Below, piece by piece: positions 19,835 to 31,520 of a stretch of DNA of 64,000 nt. The notes below the pieces were generated by a model. That model worked only from the letters and a program-made list of their open reading frames with translations, was not told where the DNA came from and searched no databases. The stretch is from Adiantum capillus-veneris (taxonomy: Eukaryota; Streptophyta; Polypodiopsida; Polypodiales; Pteridaceae): the NCBI GenBank assembly GCA_014529385.2, contig CM043948.1, positions 80,528,760 to 80,592,759 on the forward strand. The letters run 5' to 3'. The position numbers and the translations under genes are program-made. Every line of letters starts with the position of its first letter. The first letter of the stretch is position 1.

Positions 19835-22800
19835 GTTCCACTGCAAATGCTGGTTCCACTACAAATGTTGATGTTGATGAAGAATGGGCTTTCAGCACAG
19901 AGTGCACTTACAATCTTGTTGTCCATGATGCATGCTTGTCAGTTGTTGCTGCAGATTCTCATGTGTGGTATTTTGATAGTGGTGCTACAAAGCACATTAC
20001 CTCACACCGTGAATTGTTTACCTCTCTCGAGTTTGTCCCCAATGGGAATTCAGTCACTTGTGCCAACAATGCCTCTTATCCGGTTTGAGGAGTTGGAAAG
20101 ATTGTGCTTACTGCTGCAAATGGCAGTTCCTTCACACTAGTTGATGCACTTTATGTACCTAGGATCAAGAAGAATCTCTTGTCTGTATCTGCACTTGCTA
20201 GACTTGGACTTGTAGTCAAATTTGTGGATGATAGATGTACAGTTCATGATCTCAGTTTTGGTGATGAAATTGTTGCATCTGGCCTTTTGTGCCGTGGGTT
20301 GTATAAGCTCACTTTGAATGACAAGTGTGGACAGAATTTTGCAAATGCTGTTGCAGATTCAAGGGATATTTCAGATGCAAAACTTTGGCATGCACGTTTT
20401 GGTCATCTGAATTTTTCCAGTTTGCTGCGTTTGCAGAAATCTGATATGGTTGCTTCTTTGCCACCTCTTGAAGCACCTGTCAAACATGTTTCTGAAGGCT
20501 GTATTTTGGGTAAGATGTAGCGTTCTAAGTTTCCAAAGGATGGTTCAGTTCGGGCCACATGCAGGTTGCAGCTTGTACAAAGTGATGTTTGTGGGCCCAT
20601 GCAAACTCCTTCCTTGGGCAATTACTTGTACTTCGTGACTTTCATTGATGATTACTCCAGGCATGCATGGGTATTTCCGCTTAAAGATAAGTCCGAAGTT
20701 TTTATGTGCTTCAAACAATTTCTACCTATGGCTGAAAATGTCTCGAAATGTACTATGGGCACCCTCCGTTCCCATCGAGGGGGGGAGTATATGTCTTATG
20801 AATTTAATGCATTTCTGGCTAGTCGTGGGATAAAACACCAATGTACAGTGCCTTATACACCTCAGAAAAATGGTGTTGCTGAGAGGAAAAACAGGTCACT
20901 GACAGAAATGGCACGATGTATGGTCAAAAGTCAAGCTTTGCCGCATTGTTTTTGGCTTGAGGCCATCATGTGTGCCACTTATGTACTTAAAAGGTATCCT
21001 ATGAAAGCTTTGCAGTCTATTATTCCATATGAAGCATGGCATGATGGAAAGCCTTCTATTGAGCACATGCGTGTTTTTGGTGTTTGGCATGTGCTTTGGT
21101 GCCACAAGTGCAACGTAAAAAATTGGATGATAATAAGGCTGTCAAATGTATTTTTGTTGGTTATAGTCCTGAAAGAAAAGGTTACAGGTTGTATCATCCG
21201 CAAACAAAACGTATCCTGGTTTCTTGGGATGTAGTGTTTGTGGAAGATTCTGTTCAGCCCTTGCTATCATGTACTAGAGACAGTAATGTAAGCTCACAAG
21301 ACATTTATGACACTTTGTTGCCTCTTTTCAGTGGTGGAAATACGAATGTAAGTTCCAATGAGGAAAATGTACAGCCTATGGGGGTTTTTGAAAATGTTCT
21401 AGATCAGCCTATTACTGATGCAGATGTACATGATGTACTTGATGAGGAAAGGGCTGAAAATGAGCAGGCTAGAGGTATGCCAAAATGGATGGTGCACACT
21501 TTGTGTGATAGTAAACTGGATGCACCTTTGTCTAGTTGTACTCGTTCATGCTCTCACCAAGCATCTTATGCATCAGATTGTTATGCTTTGGCTGTGTCTA
21601 GTTTACATGATGTTGAGGAGCCTCTGTCTTTTGATGAAGCACAAAATTCAAAAAATTGGATGGCTGCCATGCAATCAGAATATGATGCACTTATAGAAAA
21701 TGACACATGGAAAAAAGGCCATTGGTACGAAGTGGGTTTACAAGTTGAAATGCAAGCCGGATGGTGAGATCGATCGCCATAAGGCTCTACTTCTTGCAAA
21801 GGGTTATGCACAACAAAAAGGCATAGATTATGAAGAGACTTTTGCTCCCACTTGTCGTATGACTACTGTGCGTTTTCTATGTGCATTGGCAGATCATTTT
21901 GGTTGGGATGTACATCAATCAGACATTGTTACTGCTTTCTTGAATGGTGACATATTTGAGGAAGTTTATGTAACGTAGCCTCATGGTTTTGTCATCAAAG
22001 GACAAGAGGACAAAGTGTGCAAAGGTAAGAAGTCTTTGTATGGGTTGAAGCAATCTCCTCGTGCTTGGTATGAGAAAGCTGACACTCATTTGGTTAAACA
22101 AGGCTTTCGTATAACAGTCCAACAGAAAGCACATTGTATGTAAAGCGTGAGGGTGATGTACTTCTCATTGTGGTTCTTTATGTCGATGATTTGCTGATCA
22201 CTGGGGACCAAATGAGAGACATATTTCTGAATTTAAGGCTGATTTGAATGCTACTTTCAAGATGAAGGATTAGGGGCTGTTGCATCATTACTTGGGTATA
22301 CAGTTTAAGTAGTGTGATGGTGGTATTGCCTTGTGTCAAAAAAGTTACATAGAGACATTGCTATGTAAGTTTGGACTTGAGGATTGCAAACCTATTGCCA
22401 CTCCCATGGAAGCAGGTTTGAAGTTGAGTCTACATGATGCTGGAAATCCTGCTGATGTCACTCTTTATCAAACTGATGTTGGCTGCCTCATTTATGTATG
22501 CAACACGAGGCTAGATATTCAGTTTGCAGTCTCACAGGTCAGCAGATTTATGCATAGCCCAGGGTCTAGGCATTGGCAGGCTGTCAAGAGGATTTTCCAC
22601 TACGTTAGTGGTACTTTACATCTTGGCTTGTTTTAAGGGGGGATCATTGCCGCCAGACTTACATGCTTTTTCGGACTCAGATTGGGCTGGTTGTTTTGGC
22701 ACGAGAGTGTCCACAAGTGGTTTTTGTTTCATGCTTGGTAGTTCATGTATATCATGGTTGAGCAAGAAGCAACCTACTGTGGCCATTTCAAGTTGTGAGA

Positions 22801-23131
22801 CTGAGTACAAGGCAGTCTTCACAGCTATGGTTGAGTGTGTATGGCTCAGATGCCTTATGGCTGATTTGGGTGTTGGATAGGACACTGCCAACACTATCTA
22901 CACTGACAGTCAGAGCGCATTGGCAGTTGTGAGGAACCCAGTTTTCATGCTCGCACAAAGCACATTGAGGTGCATTACCATTATGTCAGGGAGAGGCTCT
23001 CAGCAGGAGATATCAGCTTGGCTTATGTGCCAACACAGGACAACCTTGCAGATCTGTTCACAAAGGCATTGTCTCGTGAGAAGCTTGAAGCTTTCCGCAA
23101 AGCTTTGGGCTTACTCCCTTTTGTGGATTGA
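19835..23131 (+). pseudogene. pol: Copia Pol (PR, IN, RT, RNase H), many lesions
   Basis: The protease motif WYFDSGATKHIT has its Asp codon at 19975. The integrase zinc part LWHARFGHLN and core (SDVCGPM, FIDDYSRHAWVF, GVAERKNRSL) span about 20390-21090. The usual RSDRGGEY second catalytic Asp is His here (RSHRGGEY, about 20775). RT spans about 21700-22280 ([30 protein letters not shown]). RNase H spans about 22660-23060 (DSDWAGC, SSCETEYKA, YTDSQSAL). The C-terminus LGLLPFVD-TGA ends at 23131, just before the polypurine tract. I see at least four internal stops (e.g. 20518-20520, 21976-21978) and frameshifts near 21100, 21715, 22110, 22635 and 22945. Product would be non-functional. Confidence 0.93.
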
Positions 23132-23208
23132 TCACGTCCTTAGGGCATGGCACTTCCCTTTACTCATGTGCCAGCTCTCGTTCACCGCATCACTCCAGGG
23201 GGGGGATT

Positions 23209-23436
23209 TGTTACCATATACATGTGGTAGTGATGTGTGTGAACACACTAGGACTGCCGGGGCATTTTTTCCCTCTTTAGGAGGTTTTTCCCCCCGAGCA
23301 TTGTATATACGCCCATCACTCTAGGGCTATCAATTTTTTCCATTGCACACTAAGTAATACACTCTCTATTGTGTGCCTTGAGCTTCCTTCATCTTCTCCA
23401 AGCTGTGTGTGTTTCTCTGCAACCCTAATTCCAACA
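23209..23436 (+). repeat. Copia 3' LTR
   Basis: 228 bp, preceded by the polypurine tract at 23197-23206 and followed by the TATTT target duplication. Confidence 0.95.
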
Positions 23437-23549
23437 TATTTGATCTTCCAAAGGATAGTATGAGATACAAGATACCTGTTGTATGAACATTTAAATATAT
23501 ATATATAAACAACTTTTTTAAAGTTATGTTTATACATACATATATATCT

Positions 23550-23592
23550 CAATATATATATATATATATATATATATAGATAGATAGATAGA
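23550..23592. repeat. (AT)n(GATA)n microsatellite
   Basis: An AT tract followed by four GATA units. Confidence 0.9.
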
Positions 23593-23649
23593 TTATAAAT
23601 ATAAAGACTATTATTTATTAACTTTTAAATAAATATATATATACAAATT

Positions 23650-23991
23650 ATCAGTTATTTATTCTTTTTTGACAATCGAGATCCATTTTTTAGTGCTTAG
23701 CATATAATTTTCCACAGATTACCTCACAAAAAAGGGCATTTATATCTAAAAATAATGAAGCAATTCATCTCCAAAGCCTATATAACTAACTCAATTTCTA
23801 GTTTTAGTATCTTCTATTGATAGACAATTAGTCTTCTTATGAAAGGTAGGAGTATTTTGGGAATTTTGGAAAATTTTGAGGGGCATTTTGGAAATTTATG
23901 AAAAAATATTGGGGGTTTTTTGGGGATTTTTTAAATTTGAGGGGTATTTTGTTAATTGCCACATATTAGAGGGATATTTTGGTTTTTTCCC
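23650..23991. mobile_element. Truncated second copy of the MULE-like MITE
   Basis: From ATCAGTTATTTATTC to GGTTTTTTCCC the sequence follows 9900-10209, including GGCATTTATATCTAAAAATA and AATGAAGCAATTCATCT. The left terminal repeat is missing and replaced by AT-rich sequence. The right end has extra tandem pieces of the AGGGGTATTTTGG motif. No target duplication is visible. Confidence 0.85.
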
Positions 23992-24028
<37 letters not shown>

Positions 24029-25440
24029 TTAATTATTTATTACATTTATTTTGAGAGATTTCTATACTCAATTTAAATGTATTTGTGTTGTGTATTTAAA
24101 TATATAGATATACATAAATTTTTACATTGGTATAAATTTATATATGTGTGTGTGTGAGCACTTGTGCGCTCTTAAATATCTATATATTACTAAAAAATAT
24201 ATGTTCCATAAAATTCTCAAATAGTGAAGAAGCAGAGATTGAAAAAGACTACATGCATGAAAATGAACATTTGCCATGCAACACAAAGCAGTCAATCTAT
24301 GTCGAGGAATATGATGTTTCATGTGAACAATGGGCCTTGCACTGAATGCCTATTCATTGTAATAGGAAGTGTATTGGTGTTGTGGGTAGGAGAAATTGTG
24401 GTAACACTCTTAATAGTCATGGTATAGGTTTGGTCGCACCATGCTTTTGGTCCGAAAGATGCTACAAAGGCAAAACCATAGAGCAATGGCTATGATTTTT
24501 CAATCATGATGTGGAGCACACAAAGTCGATTAAAAAGTAGGTGAAGGAGTAACCGATAGCTCCTATGATCTAGCCCATTGCAAAGGGGACAAAAGTCTCA
24601 AGAGAAGAGCTTGCTAGTCTTACAATGGCAAGTTTTCAAGTGGTTGGTATTAGCACACCAAACTGCAAAGAAAATAGGCTTCCATCGCTATGTGGAGAAG
24701 GAGGTTCAAGTAGCAAGCGATGAAAGTGGAGGCATGGTATTTCAAAAGAAGCACAAAAAAGGATTGAAGCAGCTGCAGTGATGGCTGGAACCTTCTTAGA
24801 GGAAGTCTATATGATTCAAAAGAAACATGTTGTGTTTTGTATACTTACTGAAAGTTCTTATGTTCATATCAAAGGTGATCCAAGTTGTATATGTCCAAAT
24901 TTCTAGAAAAGGGTGATACCTCAAAAGTAATTCATTGCTTGTAAGCACATGTACTATTTGTATATGCATGTCTTGGGTCTGCAACCTAAGGAGCACATGG
25001 TAATACATTAACCTACACTGTGATTGCGATGGATGTTGCCTTCATACTTAGTCAACCCCGTATTGCAATCCCCGTGCTATGAACCCTTTACTTTCTACAT
25101 AAAGAATAGGCAACCCCAGTTTGCCACTCCCTCTATTTAGTGAAGTAGTATTCTCTCAGGTTTTTAATTACACATGTTGGCATGGTAATGTTTTTTATGT
25201 TTAATGATGCAACAATTTATATATATATATGTATATGTATGTATGTATTTTTGGTTTGTGACACTTATTGTGCTGATAATTCGTTTGTTCCTTTGTATAT
25301 AAAGTTACTAGGTGGTTTTGGAAATTGTTTAGAACATCTATATTTTCTCTAGAAAACGACTCTAAAAAGCTCAAAAAATTACGCATTGTTTAAAAAGCAC
25401 AAAAATAAAAGATTGCTAAAAAAATGCACTCGTCCCTATA
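23992..25440. other. AT-rich flank without recognised gene
   Basis: Begins with an (AT)n tract at 23992-24026. Short open frames (for example 24578-24781) lack motifs. A gag for the downstream gypsy element would be expected here, but I do not see one. Confidence 0.35.
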
Positions 25441-25446
25441 GAGCCG

Positions 25447-25680
25447 ATGTTTCAAGCACCTACTAAAACAACACCTATTAACTTTATTTCAAATCAAGGG
25501 GCGAGATCACCAATGGTCAACCCAATGCCCAAACTGAAAATTGAAAATTGTCATAACTATGGAGGGATGATCATTGGAAGAATGACTGTCCCAAACCGGA
25601 TAAGAATGCACGACCTATGGAGGCGTATTTTGGGGCATGTAGACAAAAGGAGGACACTTTCTCAAAGATTGTCCTAGGAA
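25447..25680 (+). pseudogene. Gag C-terminal zinc-knuckle remnant
   Basis: One frame opens as MFQAPTKTTPINFISNQ... and KIENCHNYGG. A shifted frame gives GGHFLKDCPR, the second half of a retroviral CCHC knuckle. Frameshifted and short. Confidence 0.5.
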
Positions 25681-26259
25681 TCCAACCAACAAAGGACAAA
25701 CTTCTATAAACATAATTCAATCATGCCAATTAGTTCATCAGAAGAGGAACCAACAGTTCCTGTTCAAGTGATGAATAGAGCCCAAGACAAGAAGAACAAG
25801 CAGAAACATACAAGTGGATCTGATAAATCCAGTAAATCCTCTAAAAATTCTAGGAAAGAAATACACAAGAGATTGGGAATCCTAGCAGTCAGCCTTTTTT
25901 AAAGCTGGAACTTTGCAGACGCGACAATACTACTAGGAGAGAATAAAGAGAAATCAGTGGTCTACAAAACAATCAAACTAGAAAGGCCAAGACAAAACCT
26001 TGGATGTGGCTAATCCACAATCCATTATGTCAACACCAGTTTAGTGCACAATCACCTTGGGAGAACTACTAATATTAAAACCACAGTTGTGGGGAGATAT
26101 GAATATGGGGCTAAAAGAAGCATCTCAAATGGACTTAGAAAAATTGTGAAGCAAAAACATACAAATTGAAATTGTCAGGTCATTACCTATAAACAAAGTA
26201 GGGGAAAAGGGAATGAGGGAAACACTTACCTTCCAGTATAATACAATGATATAACTACT

Positions 26260-26870
26260 ATGTCTATTTTAGACAGTGGTGTAGGCATTGCCATAGCCAC
26301 CAAAGCTATCTAGGAATCTTGGGAAAAAACCGGCAACAATCAGGCAAACAAGAATGATACTGTAATTGGTAGTTGGACACATAGAGAAACCAATGGGCTT
26401 ACTTGAGAATGTGATAGTCACTTCCTGCAGAATTGACTACCAACACACTTTTACCATTGTAGATTTTGGAAAGAAACTCAACTATGAAATCATCTTGAGA
26501 AAACCATTTATGAGACAAATACAACTAGTTCAAGATTGGGGCAAAGATTATCTCTATCTGAAACAAGTAGGGCCAATCACCCAAGTAAACTTGAAAGATC
26601 ATTTCTACAGGGATTTCTTGAGGACATCAATACAAGAATTAGACTCTAAGACCTCTTCAAAGACTAAACTACCTTCAAGGATACATAAAGACACTCCAAT
26701 TTGGATCTGTGAGGCTTCTCAGTTGGGGAGTTTGCAAAGGGAAGACTACAATCAAGATAGAGAGGTGAATAACGTGGAATATATACCGGACTCGTTCCCT
26801 GAAAATTTGTTCAAACCCTTTGAATGGACTCAAATCTTGGACACAATGAATGTATGCGTTAATGAATGAA
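26260..26870 (+). pseudogene. Gypsy retropepsin (PR1) and linker
   Basis: ILDSGVGIAIATKAI at about 26270 fits the D-S/T-G active-site loop. A frameshift near 26330 leads to MVVGHIEKPMGLLENVIV and TIVDFGKKLNYEIILRKPFM, matching the flap and the IILGRPF motif of pol aspartic proteases (here ILRKPF). It is followed by QLVQDWGKDYLYL. It would process Gag-Pol in particles. The longest intact piece is 26366-26869. Broken by a stop and a frameshift. Confidence 0.75.
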
Positions 26871-27589
26871 CACCTACACAATTTTGTGATGCAGAAGGCT
26901 CTGACATAGTCCCTATCCAAATGGTGTTCATCGAGATTATTGAGGAGATACATGTCTTTTTGGATCACTACTATTATGCCATGGACGAGTTGGAAGAAGA
27001 GACAATTAAAACGGAAGAATCGGACTCAGAAAAAGAGCATGTAAGGGCCAAATTTCTAATCCAAGGAGGAGAAGAAAGATTTCTTGAGTTTCCAAATCAA
27101 CATCGGAGACGCCAACAAAGATACCACAGAAAGCGAGAAAAAAACTAGAGGAAGAAAATCACAAACAACCGTTGGATAGCAAAACTCAATTCTTAATGAA
27201 AGTAAACGTTGTGGATTGCATAAAACACAAAGTAATTGGAAGTATCCCAAATTGGCACTTAAAGAGCGAAAAACCCAAAAGAAATAAAAAAATTACAAAC
27301 TTGAAACAACTAAGCGGAAAGAGCCTCCAATGACAAAAACACAGCACAAGGCTAAATACAAAGAGTTGAAAAGGACCATGAAAGAGATCTAGACAATGGA
27401 AATGGAATCAAATAGTAATAAACATGCAGAAATCAATGTTCCATCTCACTATAAAAAATACACTTTGCAAGATCGCAGGATTGTTTTGAGCAAACATTAT
27501 GACAATCAATAGAACCAGGGAGACCCTATGAAGTTCCGAAAAATTCAAAATGAATTGACCTAGCAGAGCCTAGAGAAGAACGAAGACCT

Positions 27590-28530
27590 GCATACATAGC
27601 TATCCTCTTCCCACCATCATTGATCATGTGCTAGAACGAGTAGCGGGCAAGGAAGCTTCTAGCTTTTTAGAAGGCATCTTTGAGTACAACCAATGAGCCA
27701 TGCCTTCAAGGAATATCTATGAAATTTCTTAGAAGTATACATGGATGATCTTTGTGTGCACTCCACCCAAAGGGAAAGTCATTTTGAGCATTTACAATGT
27801 GTCTTTGAGAAATGTCGCTTATATAGGATTTGCCTAAATCCTTAAAAATGTGTTTTTATGGTTAGACAAGGAAAAATTCTGGGACATATTGTGTCTAAAA
27901 ATGGCCTAGCCACAGACATGGAAAAAGTAGCATTGCTAGACCAACAACATTCAGAGGGGTTCAGGCATTTATGGGACATTGTGATTAAAATTGTAGATTT
28001 ATCTACATGTATGATATGATTGTTAAGCCCATTTATAGCCTTATTACTCATTTTGAATGGACCAACAAATGTGAAGAGTCATTTCAAAATCTTAAGCAAG
28101 CTTTGACTTCATCACCAATACTGAAAGCTCCCAACTAGGACAAGGTATTTCATGTACATGTTGATGCTTCAAGTTTTGCTGGTATAGGTTGTCAGTCAGG
28201 AGAGGGGACCATGGATTTTCCTATCTCCTATGCTAGACAACAATTAAACCTGGCAGAAAAGAACTATACAACCACGGAGAGAGAAGGCCTTCGTATGTGT
28301 ATTCGGTGAAGAAATTCCGCCACTACTTGTTAGCCAACAAGGCTGTCTTTTTCATAGACCATCAAGCCTTGCTCTATTTGGTAAACAAACCCTGCAATAC
28401 TGGAAGGATAGTAAGGTGGTTCATCATCCTACTTGAATTTGACTTCACAGTGGTGGTTTAAAAAGGCACCATGCACCAAAGAGCAGACCATCTGTCGAGA
28501 CTCACAACAGGGAAAGCACCTAAAGGGGTA
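27590..28530 (+). pseudogene. Gypsy RT (deleted) and RNase H
   Basis: TIIDHVLERVAGKEASSFLEG and EYNQ (about 27610-27700) correspond to RT domains 2-3. Only about 25 bases later comes the active site EVYMDDLCVHS (about 27736), whereas some 70 residues normally intervene, so an internal deletion is inferred. RT continues RESHFEHLQCVFEKC and KILGHIVSKNGL. RNase H reads FHVHVDASSFAG, ISYARQQLNLAEKNYTTTERE, FFIDHQALLYLVNKP-like and HQRADHLSRL. Stops interrupt both domains. Confidence 0.8.
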
Positions 28531-28689
28531 GACGATGATTTTCCAGATGCATATCTGTTCTTTGTGGAAATGATTCCTAGATGGTTGGAAGACCTTGTGA
28601 CCCTAATGAAAATCGTGCAAGTAGATTCTTAAATACCAATGACCATTACACCAAGACTGATTGAGCAATATGCATTGTACAAGTTGTTG

Positions 28690-28905
28690 GCGTGACGTTT
28701 GTATCAGATGGAGTCGTTCTCTTGCGCATCAATCGTGAGGAACAAGAATCCTACTTGAGTCAAGCACATACCACAATAGTAGGACTACACTTTTCACAAG
28801 ACCAAACCAACGATTAACATGACTGGGGGTTTATAGGCCTACTATGAAGAAGGACGTTCATCAATATGTGAATGAGTGCTCTGAGTGTAAAGTAAAAGCC
28901 TCCAT
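28690..28905 (+). pseudogene. First (extra) integrase-type HHCC zinc module
   Basis: DGVVLLRINREEQESYLSQAH and GLHFSQDQT give the His pair (H-x6-H). After a frameshift, YRPTMKKDVHQYVNECSECK gives the Cys pair (C-x2-C). This is a complete HHCC module, including the upstream LYRR-like strand and EEQ...L..AH helix. It is followed by the linker EWSGYLVEYLTNR, not by an integrase core. The normal HHCC comes about 340 bp later. Confidence 0.6.
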
Positions 28906-30300
28906 ACCCCATGCCACATTATTCCACATTGTAGCCACACTAGAGTGGAGCGGTTACCTAGTAGAATATCTAACCAACAGAATCTTTTCAAAAAACATGA
29001 GTAAAAGACGAACTAGGGCAATAGAAACGAAAGCTGCTAACTATATCTTTGATTGGAAACCAACTCTATCGATGAGGGAGAGACCAACATTTAGATTGTG
29101 CACAAATGAGGAGGAATATCTTCTTATTTTAGAACAAGCACATGTAGGTTTAGTAGGAGGTCACTTCTCTCATGAAACCATGACCAAAGCTATATTGATG
29201 GCAGGCATCTGCTGGCCAACTTTTTTGCTGATGAAAAAGAGTTTGTTCGACGATGCGATGCATCGTCGAACAAACTCTCATGAAACCACGACCAAAGCTA
29301 TATTGATGGCAGGCATCTGCTGGCCAACTTTTTTGCTGATGAAAAAGAGTTTGTTCGACGATGCGATGCATGTCAAAGAGCAAAAATGCCGACAAGGGTC
29401 GATAATATGCCATTGCGACCTAAGATGGGAGCACGAGCCTTTGCTAAGTGGGGTATAGACTTCATGGGGCCAATCTATTATTGTGGCCACATATTACTTA
29501 ACCAAGTGGACTGAAGCACGGACCACTAGGAAGAACGATTCTAGAACCACTATTGCATTCTTGTATGAATGTGTGTTTACTAGGTATGGACTTCCTATTG
29601 AGCTTGTGAGTGATCACGGATCGTATTTCCTTAATGAGGTGATAGAATAGTTGTTAGACGAGTTCGTGGTAATTCATAAAAAATCTGCTCCCTATCATCC
29701 TCAAGCGAATGGTCAAGCAGAACATACGAACAAAATTCTAAGCTCTGTACTAACTAAAATTGTTAGTTCAAATAGAATAGACTGGTAAATGCATCCTCAT
29801 TCTGCCTTATAGGCTTCTTGATTTTCCTTGAAAACAGTCTTGAACATGACTCCTTTTAATTTGTTTTATGGCCTAGATGTGATCTTGCCAATGGAATTAT
29901 TATTACCCACCCTCAGAGTTGCTATTGAGCTAGAATGGATAGGGTACAAATTATCTGAACGGCTTGAATATTTGGAACGATTGGATGAGCAACGATCAGC
30001 AACCATTGCTCACATCTATGCACAAAATAAAAAACAAAAATAGTTCTTTGACTCACAACTGCTGACCAAAGTTTTCAAACTAGGGGATTTAGTCCTAGTA
30101 TATTCATTGAAACAACATACCTAAATTCAAAAAAAACGTACATGGTCCTTTTGTCATTGAAATTGTTTCACCAAGCAGTGTAGTTAAGTTAGCAACATTA
30201 GACGGAGAAATTATGGCAAATTGGATTAGTGGATGTCGGCTCTGTAAATACATTATTCCGTTGACTAATGAGCTTTTGCAGAGAATGCAAGCAGCCAAGG
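28906..30300 (+). pseudogene. Gypsy integrase (HHCC, DDE core, C-terminal part)
   Basis: The linker EWSGYLVEYL...AIETKAANYIFDW leads to EEEYLLILEQAHVGLVGGHF and, after a 108-bp in-frame duplication and a frameshift, to RRCDACQRAKMPT. The core reads FAKWGIDFMGPI, YLTKWTEARTT, IELVSDHGSYF and SAPYHPQANGQAEHTN, so D, D and E are recognisable. The C-terminal part follows as TPFNLFYGLDVILPMELLLP, TIAHIYAQNKKQK and FKLGDLVLVYS. Several stops are mainly TGA/TAG at former CGA/CAG/TGG codons. Confidence 0.82.
29171..29386 (+). repeat. 108-bp tandem duplication with 39-bp palindrome at junction
   Basis: CATGAAACCATGACCAAAGC starts at 29171 and recurs at 29279. At the junction, 29239-29277, arms GAGTTTGTTCGACGATGC and its exact complement flank GAT. 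The duplicated part lies in the integrase coding region and keeps the frame. Confidence 0.92.
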
Positions 30301-31401
30301 AAATAAAGCTTAAATGAAAACAGGTGATAGACGAGGCTCAGGAGGAGGCCCGCATTCGGATTCTAAAATGAAAACCTGCAAGGTAATCTGATCTAAAAGA
30401 GGTACCACTCAATACTCTCCAAGTTCAGCCCATCGTTGAGGATGAGGTAGAGACTGATGAAGAGTGGATCAATGGTCTTGATATGAGGATCAACGTGATT
30501 CTCAAGGAGGGATACAAAGTGAAAGCTTTAGCGGACATAGGAGAAAGTTACTCAACTTATCTCAAGGCAGCAACTCGACCACTTGAGTACTATCGTGCCA
30601 CTGTGAAAGGATGTAACAAACAAACCACTCCAACACTAGGAAAAATTAACTTGAATACTATGGTTCATGGATTTTCCTGTCCGCATACTTTCATATGTAT
30701 TGTGGATGAACACATGAATGAAGACCTAATACTAGCGGTTCCATGGATGTGAACCTACAAAGCAGTACAAGATTGGGATGCCCGAATGCTAGAACTCACA
30801 CTTTAAGACGGACAACTAAGAATACCGTTTGCATACAGTAAGGAAGAATGGAAAGGATCTCTCGGTAATTTTCCATTTAGGAAACAAAAGTCATCAGTCA
30901 TAAATATGACCACTACTCCATTAAAGTATGCTTCTAGCCAGCCTATGAAAGGATTCAAGAAAACCTGGCTACCCAGGAGTCAGCTCAAGAACCATTCTCA
31001 ACAAGTATGGGTGCCAAAAATACTACTACACATCGCTAACAACTCTAAAGAAAAAACATTAATCCACCTGCTCAACAAAGGACATGGATATGGCAACCAA
31101 AGCAGCAAAGTACAGCCACAATAAAACCATACATCCACGGCAAACAAGTTTGACAATGGTTACGGAAGCCCCATAGCAAGTCAAGCCGGCTACACTCAAA
31201 TATAAGTGGGTACCTAAGGTCAAGGTACTCCTAGTTACAAAGACCATTGTATTCAAGCAACACACAATGGACAATGCATATCGCACTATCAAAGAACGAG
31301 CTCACTTTTTGCAAAATTTGCTCTCCAAAAGATTCAAGCAACAGGATACCTCTACATTAGAAACCCTTGAGTGCCATACTCAAGACCTATTTCTTGCATA
31401 G
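30301..31401 (+). pseudogene. C-terminal Pol extension with second retropepsin (PR2)
   Basis: The integrase frame continues without shift through QAAKEIKLK-stop-KQVIDEAQEEARIRILK-stop into VEDEVETDEEWINGLDMRI. It then enters a retropepsin-like domain, 30483-30830: INVILKEGYKVKALADIGES (Asp codon in ALADIG), KINLNTMVHGFSCPHTFICI, and EDLILAVPWM, matching the LILG-PW motif, followed by AVQDWDARMLELTL. The same ending QDW follows PR1 (26536), so the domain is recognisable at both ends. A tail rich in Lys/Gln (VWVPKILLH..., KYKWVPKVKVLLVTKT..., HFLQNLLSKRFKQQD) reaches TAG at 31399-31401. Stops in this frame are TGA, TGA and TAA, the changes expected from C-to-T decay. A junction between two elements is the alternative. 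Confidence 0.6.
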
Positions 31402-31520
31402 CATAATGTGTTTATTTGCATTGACCTCCATAGCATAATAGGGCCAATCAGGGACATGCATAGACAACTTTCTACCCCCCCTCTCCTCTACATTGCACAA
31501 CCCAAGCTGAATTGAAGCCA

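Larger units (their letters stand above)
18315..23436 (+). mobile_element. Complete Ty1/copia retrotransposon, 5.1 kb
   Basis: The two LTRs are 228 bp each (18315-18542 and 23209-23436), begin TGTTACCATA and end ATTCCAACA. I count 5 substitutions between them (about 98% identity). A perfect 5-bp target duplication TATTT lies at 18310-18314 and 23437-23441. The PBS TGGTATCAAAG is at 18545-18555 and the polypurine tract AGGGGGGGGA at 23197-23206. Domain order gag-PR-IN-RT-RNase H is that of Ty1/copia. All coding parts carry stops and frameshifts, so the copy is not autonomous. Confidence 0.96.

Noticed and set aside
29150-29490. Minus-strand frames opposite the gypsy integrase
   Set aside because: Antisense shadows created by the 108-bp duplication; the plus strand carries HHCC and DDE motifs.
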